Assembly: GCA_947293975.1 (NCBI GenBank)
Contig: CAMYPV010000034.1
Location: 1 to 12,581, forward strand
From: an uncultured Ezakiella sp.
GTDB taxonomy: Bacteria > Bacillota > Clostridia > Tissierellales > Peptoniphilaceae
Length of the DNA stretch: 12,581 nucleotides
Direction of reading: 5' to 3'
In this document: piece after piece, positions 1 to 7,427 of the stretch
How positions within the stretch are numbered: position 1 is the stretch's first letter
Layout: each line of letters opens with the position of its first letter
Notes under the pieces: model-generated
Databases searched by the model: none
What the model saw: the letters and a program-made list of their open reading frames with translations, nothing else
What the model was told of the DNA's origin: nothing
Program-made: the position numbers and the translations under genes

Positions 1-5
1 AATTT

Positions 6-11
6 ACCTCC
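6..11 (-). promoter_or_regulatory. Shine-Dalgarno of a gene starting off the left edge
   Basis: Read on the minus strand this is GGAGGT followed by AAATT up to the window edge. That is the right spacing for a start codon just outside the window. It follows the leftward promoter at 44-72 by about 30 bases. The gene itself is not visible, so its identity is unknown. Confidence 0.6.
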
Positions 12-43
12 GTTAATTTAAATTGTGAACTGTAACTGCTTAT

Positions 44-72
44 ATTTTAACACAGCAGAATTTAAAATGCAA
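44..72 (-). promoter_or_regulatory. Leftward sigma-A-type promoter
   Basis: On the minus strand there is a -35 box TTGCAT (67-72), a 17-base spacer and a -10 box TAAAAT (44-49) preceded by TGT, an extended -10. It sits just after the hairpin at 99-124 and ahead of the ribosome binding site at 6-11, so it should drive the gene that leaves the window on the left. Its -10 region shares 14 identical bases with the nusA promoter. Confidence 0.6.
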
Positions 73-98
73 GTGCTTTTCGTATATATGCAATAATA

Positions 99-124
99 AA
101 TCCAGGTATTAAATTACCTGGATT
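99..124 (-). terminator. Probable terminator of the nusA-ribF operon
   Basis: A perfect 10-bp stem (99-108 with 115-124, AATCCAGGTA and its complement) encloses a 6-base loop. On the minus strand the stem is followed by TATTATT, a moderate U-tract; on the plus strand the downstream side is A-rich. It lies about 160 bases beyond the ribF stop and just before the next leftward promoter, as expected for the end of the operon. The bases between it and ribF (125-284) show no convincing gene or RNA. Confidence 0.5.
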
Positions 125-284
125 AAATATAATCTTCGTTGTATTTATTTGTTCAATTAATTTTATCGCAACCGCTTATCTCACTAAAGAAATCATTTCT
201 ATTTTACAAATTAACACGTGGAATTATATGCATACGAATAAGATCGTTTAATTTTATTATCAATAAGTTTTTGTAACCGATGTA

Positions 285-1151
285 TTATACATCACCATTA
301 AGTCTAACGGCAGTTTCGATCGAATTTATTTTATCTTTTTTTAATTGCTCTATCAATTCTTCTTTGCTATCGAATTTTTTATTTGCTCTCAAAAAATCTC
401 TAAAAATAAGTTTGACAGGCCTTCTATATATGTCCTGATCAAAATTGAAAATATATGTTTCGCAGCTATAATCTTTGTTAAAAGTTTTTGCAACTCCAGA
501 CATTGTCATCGAATCATATATTTTTCCGTCAATTTCCATCTGTGTATAATACACGCCATATTTTGGTTTTATTATATTTTCAGGCCAGGAAATATTTGCC
601 GTTTTAAATCCAAGTGTCTGTCCCCTTTTATAACCATCTTCAATTGTTGAGCATACATAAAAATCATATCCTAGTAGCTTTGATGCTTTATATACATCGC
701 CAATTTTGATTAATTCTCTTATTGTAGAGCTAGAAACTTTTGAATTATCGTCCGTTATATCTTTTACGATATCGACCTTAATATTATTATTTGCTCCATA
801 AATTTTTAAATCTTCTGCATTTCCTGATCTATTTTTCCCAAAACAAAAATCTTCACCCACAACAATTCCAACTGCATCTTCAAAAAATTGATCCATAAAC
901 TCTATTGGCGTCATTGATTTGATCTCATCAAAATCAAGCTCGACTATTTCATTAATCTTCATACTCTTAATCATTCTAATTTTATCATCATGATCTAGTA
1001 TGAGATTTCCAATTGCTCGAGTATGAGTTTTAAAAGTTATCAATCTTGATTTTGCGCCCAAGTCATTAGCCATATTAACAGCATGCGATATTATTTTTTT
1101 GTGACCTATATGTAGGCCGTCAAAATTTCCAATCGTTATTACGTATTTCAT
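285..1151 (-). CDS. ribF: Bifunctional riboflavin kinase / FAD synthetase
   Basis: The enzyme phosphorylates riboflavin to FMN and adenylylates FMN to FAD in the cytosol. The 288-residue protein has the two-domain family layout at slightly under the usual 300-315 residues. The N-terminal nucleotidyltransferase domain carries GNFDGLHIGH (8-17), VGEDFCFGKNRSGN (98-111) and SSSTIREL (140-147). The C-terminal kinase domain carries RGQTLGFKTANI (177-187), a conserved Glu at about 231 in CETYIFNF, and the closing basic/acidic helix. Two motifs deviate: the usual PTAN reads KTAN (Thr and Asn kept), and the usual PHP after the first strand reads THT. The ATG overlaps the truB stop in ATGA, and AGGAGAAAG just upstream is the ribosome binding site. 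It is the last gene of the operon. A truB-ribF pair is a standard Firmicute arrangement. Confidence 0.93.
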   Translation of the reverse strand: MKYVITIGNFDGLHIGHKKIISHAVNMANDLGAKSRLITFKTHTRAIGNLILDHDDKIRMIKSMKINEIVELDFDEIKSMTPIEFMDQFFEDAVGIVVGEDFCFGKNRSGNAEDLKIYGANNNIKVDIVKDITDDNSKVSSSTIRELIKIGDVYKASKLLGYDFYVCSTIEDGYKRGQTLGFKTANISWPENIIKPKYGVYYTQMEIDGKIYDSMTMSGVAKTFNKDYSCETYIFNFDQDIYRRPVKLIFRDFLRANKKFDSKEELIEQLKKDKINSIETAVRLNGDV

Positions 1152-2041
1152 CTTTCTCCTAAAAAACAGATTGTCTTAATAAGCCCATCTTCAACCTTTC
1201 CCAATGCAAAACTTGTGCCATTATTTTTTAATAATAATGTTTCACAATCTGCAATATCAGTTTCTATTCTAATTCCATTGTATAGCTTTGATTTTTCATC
1301 GTCATTCAATTCAACATAATCAAAATTATTCTTGAAATCATCGATCAAAATTATATTATCAAAAAAATTATCTTCATTCAAATCGTCTATTTCAATTGCA
1401 TCATTTACATTTATTGCGCCTGATGATTCTCTCCTTAGTGTTCTTAAACTTGCCAGAGAGTTATATTTTTCAAAATAATCTTCAATTAGCGTCCTAACAT
1501 AGGTGCCTTTGGATACGGTTGTACGAAATTTAATTGCATCGTCTTCTTTATATACTTCAAAATCCTTTACAAATATTTTTCTTGACTCTTTATATACAAA
1601 TTCTCCTTGCCTTGCATATTCGTATAATGGTTTGCCATTGTGTTTTAATGCACTATATTGAGGTGGAGTTTGCATAAATTCGCCTGTAAATAAATTTGAT
1701 TCATCAATGATTTTTAAAATCGTTTCTTCATCAACTTTTTCAGATTTTAAAATATTACCTGTATGATCAAGCGTGTCTGTCTTGACACCTACATCGATTG
1801 TTCCTGAATAAACTTTGAATGCATCCATTACATAATCAGACAGCCTTGTGTATTTGCCAAGCATAATAACCAAAAGACCTGTTGCAAATGGATCAAGAGT
1901 TCCTGCATGACCAATCTTGGTCTTTATATTTAATTCGCGTAATATTTTTTTGATTTTTCTGATTACATCATAACTTGTGATGTCTTCTTTTTTATCAACT
2001 AAAATAAATCCGTTAATCTCTGTTGTTTTTGACATATTCAA
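1148..2041 (-). CDS. truB: tRNA pseudouridine(55) synthase TruB
   Basis: TruB isomerises U55 in the T-loop of tRNAs to pseudouridine and helps tRNA folding. The protein shows the N-terminal NGFILVDKKEDITSYDV segment, the catalytic GHAGTLDPFATGLL motif with the nucleophilic Asp at about residue 50, and SKGTYVRTLIEDY near 178-190. Its C-terminal 60 residues fit the small TruB C-terminal domain. Length (295-297 residues) is normal. The start is ambiguous: a TTG at 2041 lies about 9 bases after a weak AAGAG site, while an ATG at 2035 gives the tidier N-terminus MSKTTEINGF but lies 15 bases from that site. Both starts fall inside the end of nrnA, so translation is probably coupled. The stop overlaps the ribF start by 4 bases. 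Confidence 0.92.
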   Translation of the reverse strand: MNMSKTTEINGFILVDKKEDITSYDVIRKIKKILRELNIKTKIGHAGTLDPFATGLLVIMLGKYTRLSDYVMDAFKVYSGTIDVGVKTDTLDHTGNILKSEKVDEETILKIIDESNLFTGEFMQTPPQYSALKHNGKPLYEYARQGEFVYKESRKIFVKDFEVYKEDDAIKFRTTVSKGTYVRTLIEDYFEKYNSLASLRTLRRESSGAINVNDAIEIDDLNEDNFFDNIILIDDFKNNFDYVELNDDEKSKLYNGIRIETDIADCETLLLKNNGTSFALGKVEDGLIKTICFLGER

Positions 2042-2987
2042 TAATTTTTTCTCTTAATTCTTTGTCACTGCCCTCAAAAGTTGCACCAGCTGCTTTAACA
2101 TGGCCACCGCCACCCAATAATTGAGCAAGCTTTCCTACATTAAATTTACTCTTACTTCTCATAGAAAGTTTAAAAACATTTTCTTCGTATTGTTTAATAA
2201 TGGCTGCAACTTCAACGCCTTCTGTATCCCTTAAAAATTCAACAATCTCATCTAAATCATGAATACTAGCATCTGCAAGTTCTAGATCTTTAAGACTTAT
2301 ATCAGTAAGTGCAAGATATCCGTCCAACAAAAACTCTGATTTATCAAGACCAATTTTGAGAATTTCAAGTTTTCGTCTTGGCCTATTCATAAACAAATTA
2401 AAATTTGCAAGTGATTTATCAGCGCCGTACTCTAACAAATGTCCGACAATCTCAAATGTTCTTGGTGTAACATTATCATACAAAAATCTTCCTGTATCAG
2501 TAGAAATTCCGCTAAAAAGTGAAGTGGCAATATTTCTCGTAATATTTACTCCATAAGAATTTAATAATTCAAACAATATTTCACATGTGCTGCTAATTTT
2601 TGGATAGATTATATTTAAATCGCCATAACCAATATTTGTATCATGATGATCAATAACAACCTTGAATTTAGCATTATTAAATCTATTTACATTTGGCCCA
2701 AGTCTATTTAAATCTCCTGAATCTAACGATACATATAAGTCAGCATCAAAATCAACATCTTCTGGGTCAACAACTTCTTCAATATACGGTAAGAAGTTAT
2801 AAGCATTTGGAATTACATCGCTCTTTAACATATAAACTTCTTTATTCATATCTTTTAAAACGCCAAATAGGGCGGTTACTGACCCAATATTGTCGCAATC
2901 CACCCCTATATGACTAGATATAAAAATTGTCTTAGCCTTATCAACAGCTTCAAAAAATTTTATAGCTTCATCTTTAATTTTCATCAT
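2013..2987 (-). CDS. nrnA: DHH/DHHA1 phosphoesterase, NrnA-type nanoRNase / pAp phosphatase
   Basis: NrnA enzymes degrade 2-5 nt RNAs from the 5' end and dephosphorylate pAp, using Mn ions in the DHH domain. In the 324-residue product the metal ligands are visible: His26-x3-Asp30-x-Asp32 (SSHIGVDCDNIGS), Asp89 in VSLDSGD, Asp113-His-His115 and Asp164 in STDTGRF. The C-terminal DHHA1 substrate domain has GGGGH at 292-296 followed by KAAGATF. The first motif is usually PDGD and here reads VDCD; the Asp ligands are kept. Two adjacent ATGs (2987, 2984) are possible starts. Both lie within the rbfA end, with a weak AGG site upstream, suggesting coupling. The order rbfA-nrnA-truB is common in clostridial relatives and supports the NrnA call over other DHH phosphatases. 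Confidence 0.88.
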   Translation of the reverse strand: MMKIKDEAIKFFEAVDKAKTIFISSHIGVDCDNIGSVTALFGVLKDMNKEVYMLKSDVIPNAYNFLPYIEEVVDPEDVDFDADLYVSLDSGDLNRLGPNVNRFNNAKFKVVIDHHDTNIGYGDLNIIYPKISSTCEILFELLNSYGVNITRNIATSLFSGISTDTGRFLYDNVTPRTFEIVGHLLEYGADKSLANFNLFMNRPRRKLEILKIGLDKSEFLLDGYLALTDISLKDLELADASIHDLDEIVEFLRDTEGVEVAAIIKQYEENVFKLSMRSKSKFNVGKLAQLLGGGGHVKAAGATFEGSDKELREKIIEYVKNNRD

Positions 2988-3330
2988 TGCCTAAATTCAA
3001 ATCCTTTAAAATTTCATTTATTCTATTCGAATACTCAATAGACTCATCAAGTTTAACCCTAATTTCAGGCACCTGTCTAATTCTAATATTTTTTGCAATA
3101 TGAGATCTAAAATACCCCGATGCATCTTGAAGTGTTGTTATGATTTGATTTTTTTCGTGTTCATCTCCCAAAACGGAAAATTTTAAATCACAATAGCTTA
3201 AATCATTTGTAATTGATACATCTGTAAGCGTTGTAAGAGATGAAATTTTCGGATCTCTCATCTCTCTTAACGCAACGGATATAACTTTTTTAATCTCTGA
3301 ATTTAAACGCTCTTGCCTTCTTTTATCCAT
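2974..3330 (-). CDS. rbfA: 30S ribosome-binding factor RbfA
   Basis: RbfA binds the 30S subunit and assists late 16S rRNA maturation and cold adaptation. The 118-residue product has the single KH-like domain expected of the family: a first helix ending in LREMRDPKIS (21-30), the central strands, the ASG kink at 70-72 in place of the helix-turn-helix glycine loop, and the closing VPEIRVKLDESIEYSNRI segment that is the family signature. Length matches the family. The ATG is preceded by GAGGT with a 5-base gap, lying inside the last codons of infB, which it overlaps by 8 bases. Its own end overlaps nrnA by 14 bases. Confidence 0.93.
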   Translation of the reverse strand: MDKRRQERLNSEIKKVISVALREMRDPKISSLTTLTDVSITNDLSYCDLKFSVLGDEHEKNQIITTLQDASGYFRSHIAKNIRIRQVPEIRVKLDESIEYSNRINEILKDLNLGNDEN

Positions 3331-5692
3331 TATCTACCTCAACCATTTCATAAGCTTCAAAGGCATCGCCAACTTTAACATCATTAAATCTATCAATGCT
3401 CATACCAGCTTCGTATCCAGATTGAACTTCTTTAACGTCATCTTTGAAACGTCTTAGCGAAGAAATTTCGCCATCAAATATCACTACATCGTCTCTCAAA
3501 ATTCTAACCTTTGCATTTCTGGTTATCTTTCCGCTTAAAACATATATACCTGCAACAATTGTATTGTTTGGAAGTTTAAATGTGTCTCTAACTTCAGCTC
3601 TACCAATAACTTGCTCTTTAATAACAGGCTTTAACATACCCTTAACAGCATTCTCAACATCTTCAATTGCTTCGTAAATAACCTTATATGTTCTAATGTC
3701 AACATCTTTTTCTTCTGCCATATCAATTGCAGGTAAACTTGGTCTAACGTTAAAACCTATAATAACAGCATTCGAAGCCTCTGCAAGCATAACGTCGCTC
3801 TCACTTACCCCACCAACACCAGTGTGGATAATATTAATTTTTACTTCATCATTTGATGCTTTTAATAAAGAATTACTCAAAGCTTCAATTGAACCTCTAA
3901 CATCACCTTTGATAATGATATTAAGATCCTTTAACTCGCCAGCTTTAATTTGATCATATAGATAATCTAAGCTGACTTTAGTCTTGTCTTTAAGTTCTTG
4001 TGCTCTAAGCATTTCACGTTTACGGTCAGCAATATTTCTTGCAGTTTTTTCATCTTCACAAGCGTATAGCAAATCACCAGCTTCTGGAACATCTGAAAGT
4101 CCTAAAATCAATACAGGCTTTGAAGGTCCGGCTTTTTTAACAGGCTTATTCTTATCGTCAAACATCGCTCTAACTCTACCAGAAGCAATACCCGAAACAA
4201 TTTCATCTCCAACTTTCAAAGTACCTTTTTGAATCAAAACAGTTGCAACTGGTCCACGACCTTTGTCAAGTTGTGCTTCTACAATTGTACCAACAGCAAG
4301 TCTATTTGGATTTGCTTTTAATTCTTCAACTTCACTAACTAGTAAAATCATATCAAGAAGTTCATCGATACCTTGCTCATTCTTTGCACTTACTGGAACG
4401 CATATCGTATTTCCGCCCCAATCTTCTGGAGTTAAACCTTCTTCAAGAAGCTCTTGCTTGATTCTATCTGGGTTTGCAGTAGGTTTATCCATCTTGTTAA
4501 TTGCAACAATAATTGGAACACCAGCAGCTTTAGAGTGGTTAATAGCCTCAATTGTTTGCGGCATAACACCATCATCCGCAGCTACAACAATTATTGAAAT
4601 ATCTGTAACTTGTGCTCCCCTTGCTCTCATAGATGTAAAAGCTTCGTGTCCTGGTGTATCTAAGAATGTAATTTTTTTGCCATCAACATTTACACTATAT
4701 GCACCAATATGCTGTGTAATTCCACCAGCTTCACCTTTTTGAACTCTTGCATTTCTAATAGCATCCAACAAGCTTGTCTTACCATGGTCAACGTGTCCCA
4801 TAACAGTAACAACTGGTGGACGAGTAACCATGTCCTCTTCTTTATCTTCGTAGTCAATATCGAATTCATCAAGAATAATTTCTTCATTTGACATCTCTTC
4901 TTCAACTTCAATATCAAATGATTCTGCAATCAATTGAGCTGTATCAAAATCAATTGATTCATTTTGCGTAACCATCATACCAAGTTGAATAAGTTTACCA
5001 ATAACAAGATTTAATGAGACATCAATCATTTCTGCAAAATCACCAACTGTAACAGTGTCTGGAATTTGTACAACAACATCTCTCTTGACTTCTTTTGGTG
5101 TATCTTCTTTTTTCTTTTTCTTTTTACGTTCTTTTTGTCTCGTCTTTTCGAAGAAATCAATATTTTCGTCTTCAAACCTTTTATCTTTGTATCTATTATC
5201 GGTTTTCTTTTTATTATTAATATTGATCTTTGGCTTTTCAATAGGAAGTGTTTCTAAAACCTCCTCTTTTTTATGGCGTTTATTTTGCTTCTTTTGTGAA
5301 TGATTATTTACATCATCATCTTTTTTATAAAAATCATTTTTCTTAAAATTATTATCCTTGTTAAAAGGTTTTTTGCCTTTAGAATCAAAATTTTTATTAT
5401 CTCTGCGTCTATCGCCAGATTCTTCATTCTTTTTGAAATCTTTTTTATTATTGTTATTTCTATTATCTTTGCGATTATCTTTTTTATTTGTCTTTTTGTT
5501 TTCTTCACTCAATCTTTGTTCAACTTTTTTTCTTGCAAGTTGAACCTGTTCAACAACTTTATCAGCCAACTTTTTGTCAATACTCATCATGTGCGAACTT
5601 GCTTCGATATTGAGCGCCGCAAGCATATTAAGCATATCCTTACTCGAAATATTTAATTCCTTCGCTAATTCATATATTCTAACTTTACTCAC
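3323..5692 (-). CDS. infB: Translation initiation factor IF-2
   Basis: IF-2 is the GTPase that brings initiator fMet-tRNA to the 30S subunit and promotes 50S joining. The 789-residue product starts with an IF2_N module (about 1-50) and has a second at about 212-262. Between them lies a low-complexity Lys/Asn/Asp-rich linker (about 62-203) with a run of six lysines. The G domain carries GHVDHGKT (299-306), DTPGHEAF (345-352), NKMD (399-402) and VSAKNEQG. The domain II beta-barrel, domain III and the C-terminal fMet-tRNA-binding domain follow. The start is GTG at 5692, six bases after GGAG and overlapping the rnpM stop by 8 bases. No ylxQ lies upstream, unlike in Bacillus. No clear internal start for a shorter isoform was found. 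Confidence 0.97.
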   Translation of the reverse strand: MSKVRIYELAKELNISSKDMLNMLAALNIEASSHMMSIDKKLADKVVEQVQLARKKVEQRLSEENKKTNKKDNRKDNRNNNNKKDFKKNEESGDRRRDNKNFDSKGKKPFNKDNNFKKNDFYKKDDDVNNHSQKKQNKRHKKEEVLETLPIEKPKININNKKKTDNRYKDKRFEDENIDFFEKTRQKERKKKKKKEDTPKEVKRDVVVQIPDTVTVGDFAEMIDVSLNLVIGKLIQLGMMVTQNESIDFDTAQLIAESFDIEVEEEMSNEEIILDEFDIDYEDKEEDMVTRPPVVTVMGHVDHGKTSLLDAIRNARVQKGEAGGITQHIGAYSVNVDGKKITFLDTPGHEAFTSMRARGAQVTDISIIVVAADDGVMPQTIEAINHSKAAGVPIIVAINKMDKPTANPDRIKQELLEEGLTPEDWGGNTICVPVSAKNEQGIDELLDMILLVSEVEELKANPNRLAVGTIVEAQLDKGRGPVATVLIQKGTLKVGDEIVSGIASGRVRAMFDDKNKPVKKAGPSKPVLILGLSDVPEAGDLLYACEDEKTARNIADRKREMLRAQELKDKTKVSLDYLYDQIKAGELKDLNIIIKGDVRGSIEALSNSLLKASNDEVKINIIHTGVGGVSESDVMLAEASNAVIIGFNVRPSLPAIDMAEEKDVDIRTYKVIYEAIEDVENAVKGMLKPVIKEQVIGRAEVRDTFKLPNNTIVAGIYVLSGKITRNAKVRILRDDVVIFDGEISSLRRFKDDVKEVQSGYEAGMSIDRFNDVKVGDAFEAYEMVEVDNG

Positions 5693-5963
5693 GCTTTGCT
5701 CCTTCCTTTATATCGGTTAAAAGTTTTTCAAACTTTTCATCATTTATCTTAACCTTTAACGCATTTTGAAGCCTAAATTTCAAACTCTTGTCGTTAATAC
5801 AACTGTCGCTAATTGAAATATAAGCACCTCTACCATTCATCTTACCTGTCTTGTCTATAACAACTTCATCATCATTTACTCTAACAAGCCTAATTAAATC
5901 TCGCTTGTTAAATTGCTTTTTACATATAACACAGGTTCTTAAAACTTCTCTATTCTTCGTCAT
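5685..5963 (-). CDS. rnpM: YlxR/RnpM family RNA-binding protein (DUF448)
   Basis: YlxR proteins are small RNA-binding proteins of the nusA-infB operon; in Bacillus the family member has been described as a modulator of RNase P. The 92-residue product has the hallmark RTCVICKK (Cys11, Cys14), LIRLVRV (23-29) and GRGAY (44-48), with a further Cys at 55. The reading frame is open back to an ATG at 5987, giving 8 extra residues, but ATG 5963 is preferred because GGAG lies 4 bases upstream and the family begins near this point. With that start it overlaps the nusA end by 14 bases. Its stop overlaps the infB GTG by 8 bases, leaving no room for ylxQ. A role in RNA processing or transcription control is inferred from the family. 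Confidence 0.9.
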   Translation of the reverse strand: MTKNREVLRTCVICKKQFNKRDLIRLVRVNDDEVVIDKTGKMNGRGAYISISDSCINDKSLKFRLQNALKVKINDEKFEKLLTDIKEGAKRE

Positions 5964-7290
5964 AAAGCTCCGTTTCATCAATGTCAATATCTAAATCAGC
6001 ATCTTCTACATCATCAAATTTATCCAACTCATCTTTATATAAATCATAGTCCGTTTTTTCATCTTCGTCATCATAATAATTATTTACATAATAGTTATGA
6101 ATATCTGCATAATCTGAATCTTCATCCTCATAATTAACATCGGTATACTCCATTTTGTTATAGTCAGAATCATATTCGCTTTCATAATCATAATTATCGT
6201 AATCATCAGAAGAATGCTTTGGCTCTACATGTTCTAAATTTGACTTGTACTCTTCAAGCTCTTTATCACTCTTGATATCGATCTTCCAATTTGTTAATTT
6301 TGCAGCGAGTCTTGCATTTTGTCCTTCTTTGCCAATTGCAAGTGAAAGTTGATCTTCAGGTACAAATACAACCGAAGAATGCTCTTCTTCATTTACAAAC
6401 ACGGCTGTAACCTTTGAAGGTGCAAGAGAATTTTTTATAAATGTTGCCATATCATTATCCCAAATAATAATGTCGATTTTCTCTCCATTTAATTCATTTA
6501 CAACATTCTTAACTCTTGTTCCTTGATATCCAACACAAGCTCCTAGTGGATCAACATCAGGATCTCTGCTAAAAATTGCAATCTTTGATCTGCTACCAGC
6601 TTCTCTTGCAACATGGAAAATTTCTACAGTACCTTCAGAAATTTCAGGCACTTCAAGCTCAAATAATTTTCTAACCAAATTTGGATGACTTCTGCTCAAA
6701 ACAATTTGAGCACCCTTACCAGTTTTTTTAACTTCTGTAATTAGCATTTTTAATTTGTCACCAATTGTATAAGTTTCATTTGCACTTTGTTCGACAGATG
6801 GCAATACTCCTTCAAGTCTACCCAAATCAATATAGCAACTGCCTTTTCTAATTCTGTTAATTTGACCAGTAATTATTTCATTTTCTCTGTCAATATATTC
6901 GTTATAAATAACTTCTCTCTCAGCATCTTTTAATTTTTGAATTACAACTTGCTTTGCAGTTTGTGCAGCAATTCTACCAAAATCTTTTGGTGTGATTTCA
7001 ATTTTAACCACATCGCCAACTTTTGGATTTGAAATATAGCCCTCTGCATTTTCAATGCTAATTTCCGTTGCAGGATCTACAACCTCTTCTACAACATTTT
7101 TCAAATTAAAAACTTGCACTGATCCATCAACTTCTGAAAATTTAATTTCAATTTCTACATTACTTGCAGTGTTATAATTTTTCTTATAGCTTGAAACAAG
7201 TGCAGCGCAGATTGATTCTATAATTACATCTTTAGAGATACCGCGCTCCTCTTCAATTTCATCAAGCGCTTCAATAAATTCTCTGTTCAT
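5950..7290 (-). CDS. nusA: Transcription termination/antitermination factor NusA
   Basis: NusA binds RNA polymerase and nascent RNA, promoting pausing and hairpin-dependent termination. The 446-residue product has the RNAP-binding N-terminal domain (1 to about 125) and an S1 domain (about 135-198, with GQINRIRKGSCYIDLGRLEG). KH1 follows (about 230-280, CVGYQGTRVKNVVNELNGEK) and then KH2 (about 300-345, AIGKEGQNARLAAKLTNWKI). Bacillus-type NusA ends near residue 370. Here about 90 extra residues (355-446) form a very acidic, tyrosine-rich tail: residues 361-446 contain 26 Asp, 13 Glu, 15 Tyr and only 4 Lys. The ATG follows an AAGGGGG ribosome binding site. It is the first gene of the operon; rimP, its usual upstream partner, is missing. 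A terminator hairpin between promoter and start codon suggests autoregulation. Confidence 0.96.
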   Translation of the reverse strand: MNREFIEALDEIEEERGISKDVIIESICAALVSSYKKNYNTASNVEIEIKFSEVDGSVQVFNLKNVVEEVVDPATEISIENAEGYISNPKVGDVVKIEITPKDFGRIAAQTAKQVVIQKLKDAEREVIYNEYIDRENEIITGQINRIRKGSCYIDLGRLEGVLPSVEQSANETYTIGDKLKMLITEVKKTGKGAQIVLSRSHPNLVRKLFELEVPEISEGTVEIFHVAREAGSRSKIAIFSRDPDVDPLGACVGYQGTRVKNVVNELNGEKIDIIIWDNDMATFIKNSLAPSKVTAVFVNEEEHSSVVFVPEDQLSLAIGKEGQNARLAAKLTNWKIDIKSDKELEEYKSNLEHVEPKHSSDDYDNYDYESEYDSDYNKMEYTDVNYEDEDSDYADIHNYYVNNYYDDEDEKTDYDLYKDELDKFDDVEDADLDIDIDETELYDEE

Positions 7291-7317
7291 TTCATCCCCC
7301 TTACTTAACCATAAATA

Positions 7318-7341
7318 AAAGAGTGGTTTCGGCCACTCTTT
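7318..7341 (-). terminator. Leader terminator (putative attenuator) upstream of nusA
   Basis: A perfect 9-bp stem (7318-7326 with 7333-7341; AAAGAGTGG on each strand) has a 6-base loop. On the minus strand it is followed by TTTTATTTAT, an interrupted U-tract. It lies between the nusA promoter and the nusA ribosome binding site, so it must be transcribed in the operon leader. On the plus strand the trailing bases (TTTCTCATC) are a poorer U-tract and no gene converges from the left, so the minus-strand reading is favoured. Confidence 0.7.
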
Positions 7342-7354
7342 CTCATCTAAATAT

Positions 7355-7383
7355 ATTTTAACACAATCCGTTCAAAAACACAA
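7355..7383 (-). promoter_or_regulatory. Promoter of the nusA-ribF operon
   Basis: On the minus strand there is a -35 box TTGTGT (7378-7383), a 17-base spacer and a -10 box TAAAAT (7355-7360) with an upstream TGT (extended -10). The predicted start near 7348 gives a leader of about 58 bases, most of it taken up by the terminator hairpin. The -10 region (7352-7365) is identical over 14 bases to that of the promoter at 44-72. Confidence 0.6.
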
Positions 7384-7427
7384 TAGCAATGATGATTATA
7401 GCTCAACTCACAAAAAATTACAAAGTG

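Noticed and set aside
125..284. Possible small gene or second leftward promoter (TTGAAC with TTATAT) after ribF
   Set aside because: Only very short frames without ribosome binding sites; the promoter-like pair would read straight into the hairpin at 99-124 and the region is too AT-rich to trust it.
4263..4742. Long plus-strand open frame (159 codons) opposite infB
   Set aside because: It is antisense to the conserved IF-2 G domain, has no ribosome binding site and no protein-like motifs; a shadow of codon bias.
5300..5656. Hydrophobic-looking plus-strand frames opposite the infB linker
   Set aside because: They are the complement of Lys/Asn-rich codons (AAA, AAT giving TTT, ATT), which always read as Phe/Ile-rich sequence.
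5964..5987. Upstream ATG starts for rnpM at 5987 and 5978
   Set aside because: Only ATG 5963 has a GGAG at suitable distance, and the extra residues are not typical of the family.
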